DNA from: Aestuariivirga litoralis
Lineage (GTDB): Bacteria > Pseudomonadota > Alphaproteobacteria > Rhizobiales > Aestuariivirgaceae
DNA length: 64,000 nucleotides
Assembly: GCF_003234965.1 (NCBI RefSeq)
Contig: NZ_QKVK01000003.1
Coordinates: 372,001-436,000 of the forward strand
Direction of reading: 5' to 3'
The notes under the pieces were generated by a model. It was not told the origin of the DNA, did not search any database, and saw only the letters and a program-made list of their open reading frames with translations. Both the position numbers and the translations under genes were made by a program. Positions within the stretch are counted from its first letter, which is position 1, and every line of letters begins with the position of its first letter. This document shows, in pieces, positions 63,354-64,000 of this stretch.

Positions 63354-64000
63354 ATGGATATTCACGAGTACCAGGCCAAGGAAATCCTTGCCCGCTTCGG
63401 CGTAGCAACACCCAAGGGTGCGCTGGCCTACAGCCCCGAGCAGGCGGCCTACCGCGCCCGCGAGATCGGCGGCAAGCTCTGGGTCGTCAAGGCCCAGGTC
63501 CACACCGGCGGTCGCGGCAAGGCCGGGGGCGTGAAGCTGTGCCGGTCGGAAGACGAGGTGATGGATGCGGCTGACGAGCTGCTCGGCAAGAAGCTCGTTA
63601 CCCACCAGTCCGGGCCCGCGGGCAAGATCGTCGGCCGCCTCTACATCGAGGGCGGTGTCGCCATCGCCAAGGAACTCTATCTGGGCTTCGTTCTGGACCG
63701 GAAGTCCGAGCGCGTGATGGTCGTCGCCTCCTCCGAAGGCGGCATGGAGATCGAGGAGATCGCGGCGGAAAAGCCCGACTCGATCGTCAAGGTGAGCGTG
63801 GAGCCGGCGGTGGGCATGCAGGCCTTCCAGGCCCGCGAGATCGCCTTCGCCTTGGGCCTCAAGCCCTCGCAGATCCAGTCGGCGGTCAACGCCCTGATGG
63901 GCTGCTACCGCGCCTTCGAGGAACTTGATGCGACGATGCTGGAGATCAACCCGCTGATCGTCACCGAGGACGATCACGTCATGGCGCTCGACGCCAAGAT
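63354..64000 (+). CDS. mtkA: Malate thiokinase large subunit / succinyl-CoA synthetase beta (cut by window edge)
   Basis: Starts at ATG 63354 behind GGGAGG and runs off the window after 215 codons. The N-terminus ([40 protein letters not shown]) and the ATP-grasp segment [20 protein letters not shown] match both SucC and MtkA. Directly after sgaA, the malate thiokinase identity is favoured: it forms malyl-CoA in the serine cycle. The distinguishing C-terminal half is outside the window, so sucC cannot be excluded by sequence alone. Confidence 0.85.
   Translation, partial: MDIHEYQAKEILARFGVATPKGALAYSPEQAAYRAREIGGKLWVVKAQVHTGGRGKAGGVKLCRSEDEVMDAADELLGKKLVTHQSGPAGKIVGRLYIEGGVAIAKELYLGFVLDRKSERVMVVASSEGGMEIEEIAAEKPDSIVKVSVEPAVGMQAFQAREIAFALGLKPSQIQSAVNALMGCYRAFEELDATMLEINPLIVTEDDHVMALDAK

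Overview
The window looks like chromosomal DNA of a GC-rich alphaproteobacterium, most likely a Hyphomicrobiales (Rhizobiales) member. This is inferred from gene content: an ActS/RegB-ActR/RegA redox pair beside a SCO1 gene, a miaB-phoH-ybeY-corC block, MmcB, a FrcBCA-type sugar transporter, an intracellular PHB depolymerase, and at the right edge the serine-cycle genes for serine-glyoxylate aminotransferase and malate thiokinase. The last two suggest a (facultative) methylotroph with a serine cycle. No rRNA, tRNA or CRISPR array was recognised.

Layout. 1-342: start of a sensor kinase, cut by the window edge. 407-12115: comM, split by a 10,176-bp mobile element (1301-11476). The two comM halves rejoin in frame across a 6-bp direct repeat (CATCAG on the plus strand at 1295-1300 and 11471-11476), giving a normal 510-residue ComM. 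The element carries a large serine recombinase at its right end, a small resolvase with a repeat-rich candidate res site, an SF2 helicase coupled to a zinc-finger protein, an Abi/HEPN-like gene, a secreted ClpP-fold protein, and a tightly packed five-gene operon of two tail-anchored membrane proteins, a small protein, a membrane-tethered SNase and a GIY-YIG nuclease. This operon is the best candidate for an undescribed (possibly defensive) system here.

12175-21424: housekeeping block (corC-like, ybeY, phoH, miaB, plsC, a tsaB-rimI fusion, nfuA, trpS; then mutM and an enoyl-CoA hydratase). 22019-24818: DUF1800/DUF1501 pair. 24950-34166: carbohydrate locus with a FucU mutarotase, ROK regulator, frcBCA transporter, GntR regulator, aldo/keto reductase, 3-hydroxyacyl-CoA dehydrogenase-like enzyme and UxaA-family dehydratase, consistent with uptake and oxidative breakdown of a sugar or sugar acid. 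34340-43319: PBP1A, YgjP-type metalloprotein, PhaZ, SCO1, RegB/RegA, MmcB, aspartase.

43316-47575: a PTS-type dihydroxyacetone kinase operon (dhaL, dhaM EIIA, HPr, enzyme I, a small HTH protein, dhaK) behind a perfect 26-bp palindromic operator. 48346-56419: BetI-like repressor divergent from an operon of two Rieske oxygenases, a polyamine-type ABC importer and a cupin whose metal-ligand pattern matches DMSP-lyase-like cupins; together they suggest import and oxidative demethylation of a quaternary amine or sulfonium compound. 56411-61049: large membrane protein, a stand-alone CcoQ-like peptide, a frameshifted remnant and an alpha/beta-hydrolase. 61362-64000: LuxR-type regulator with a palindrome at its start, divergent from the serine-cycle genes.
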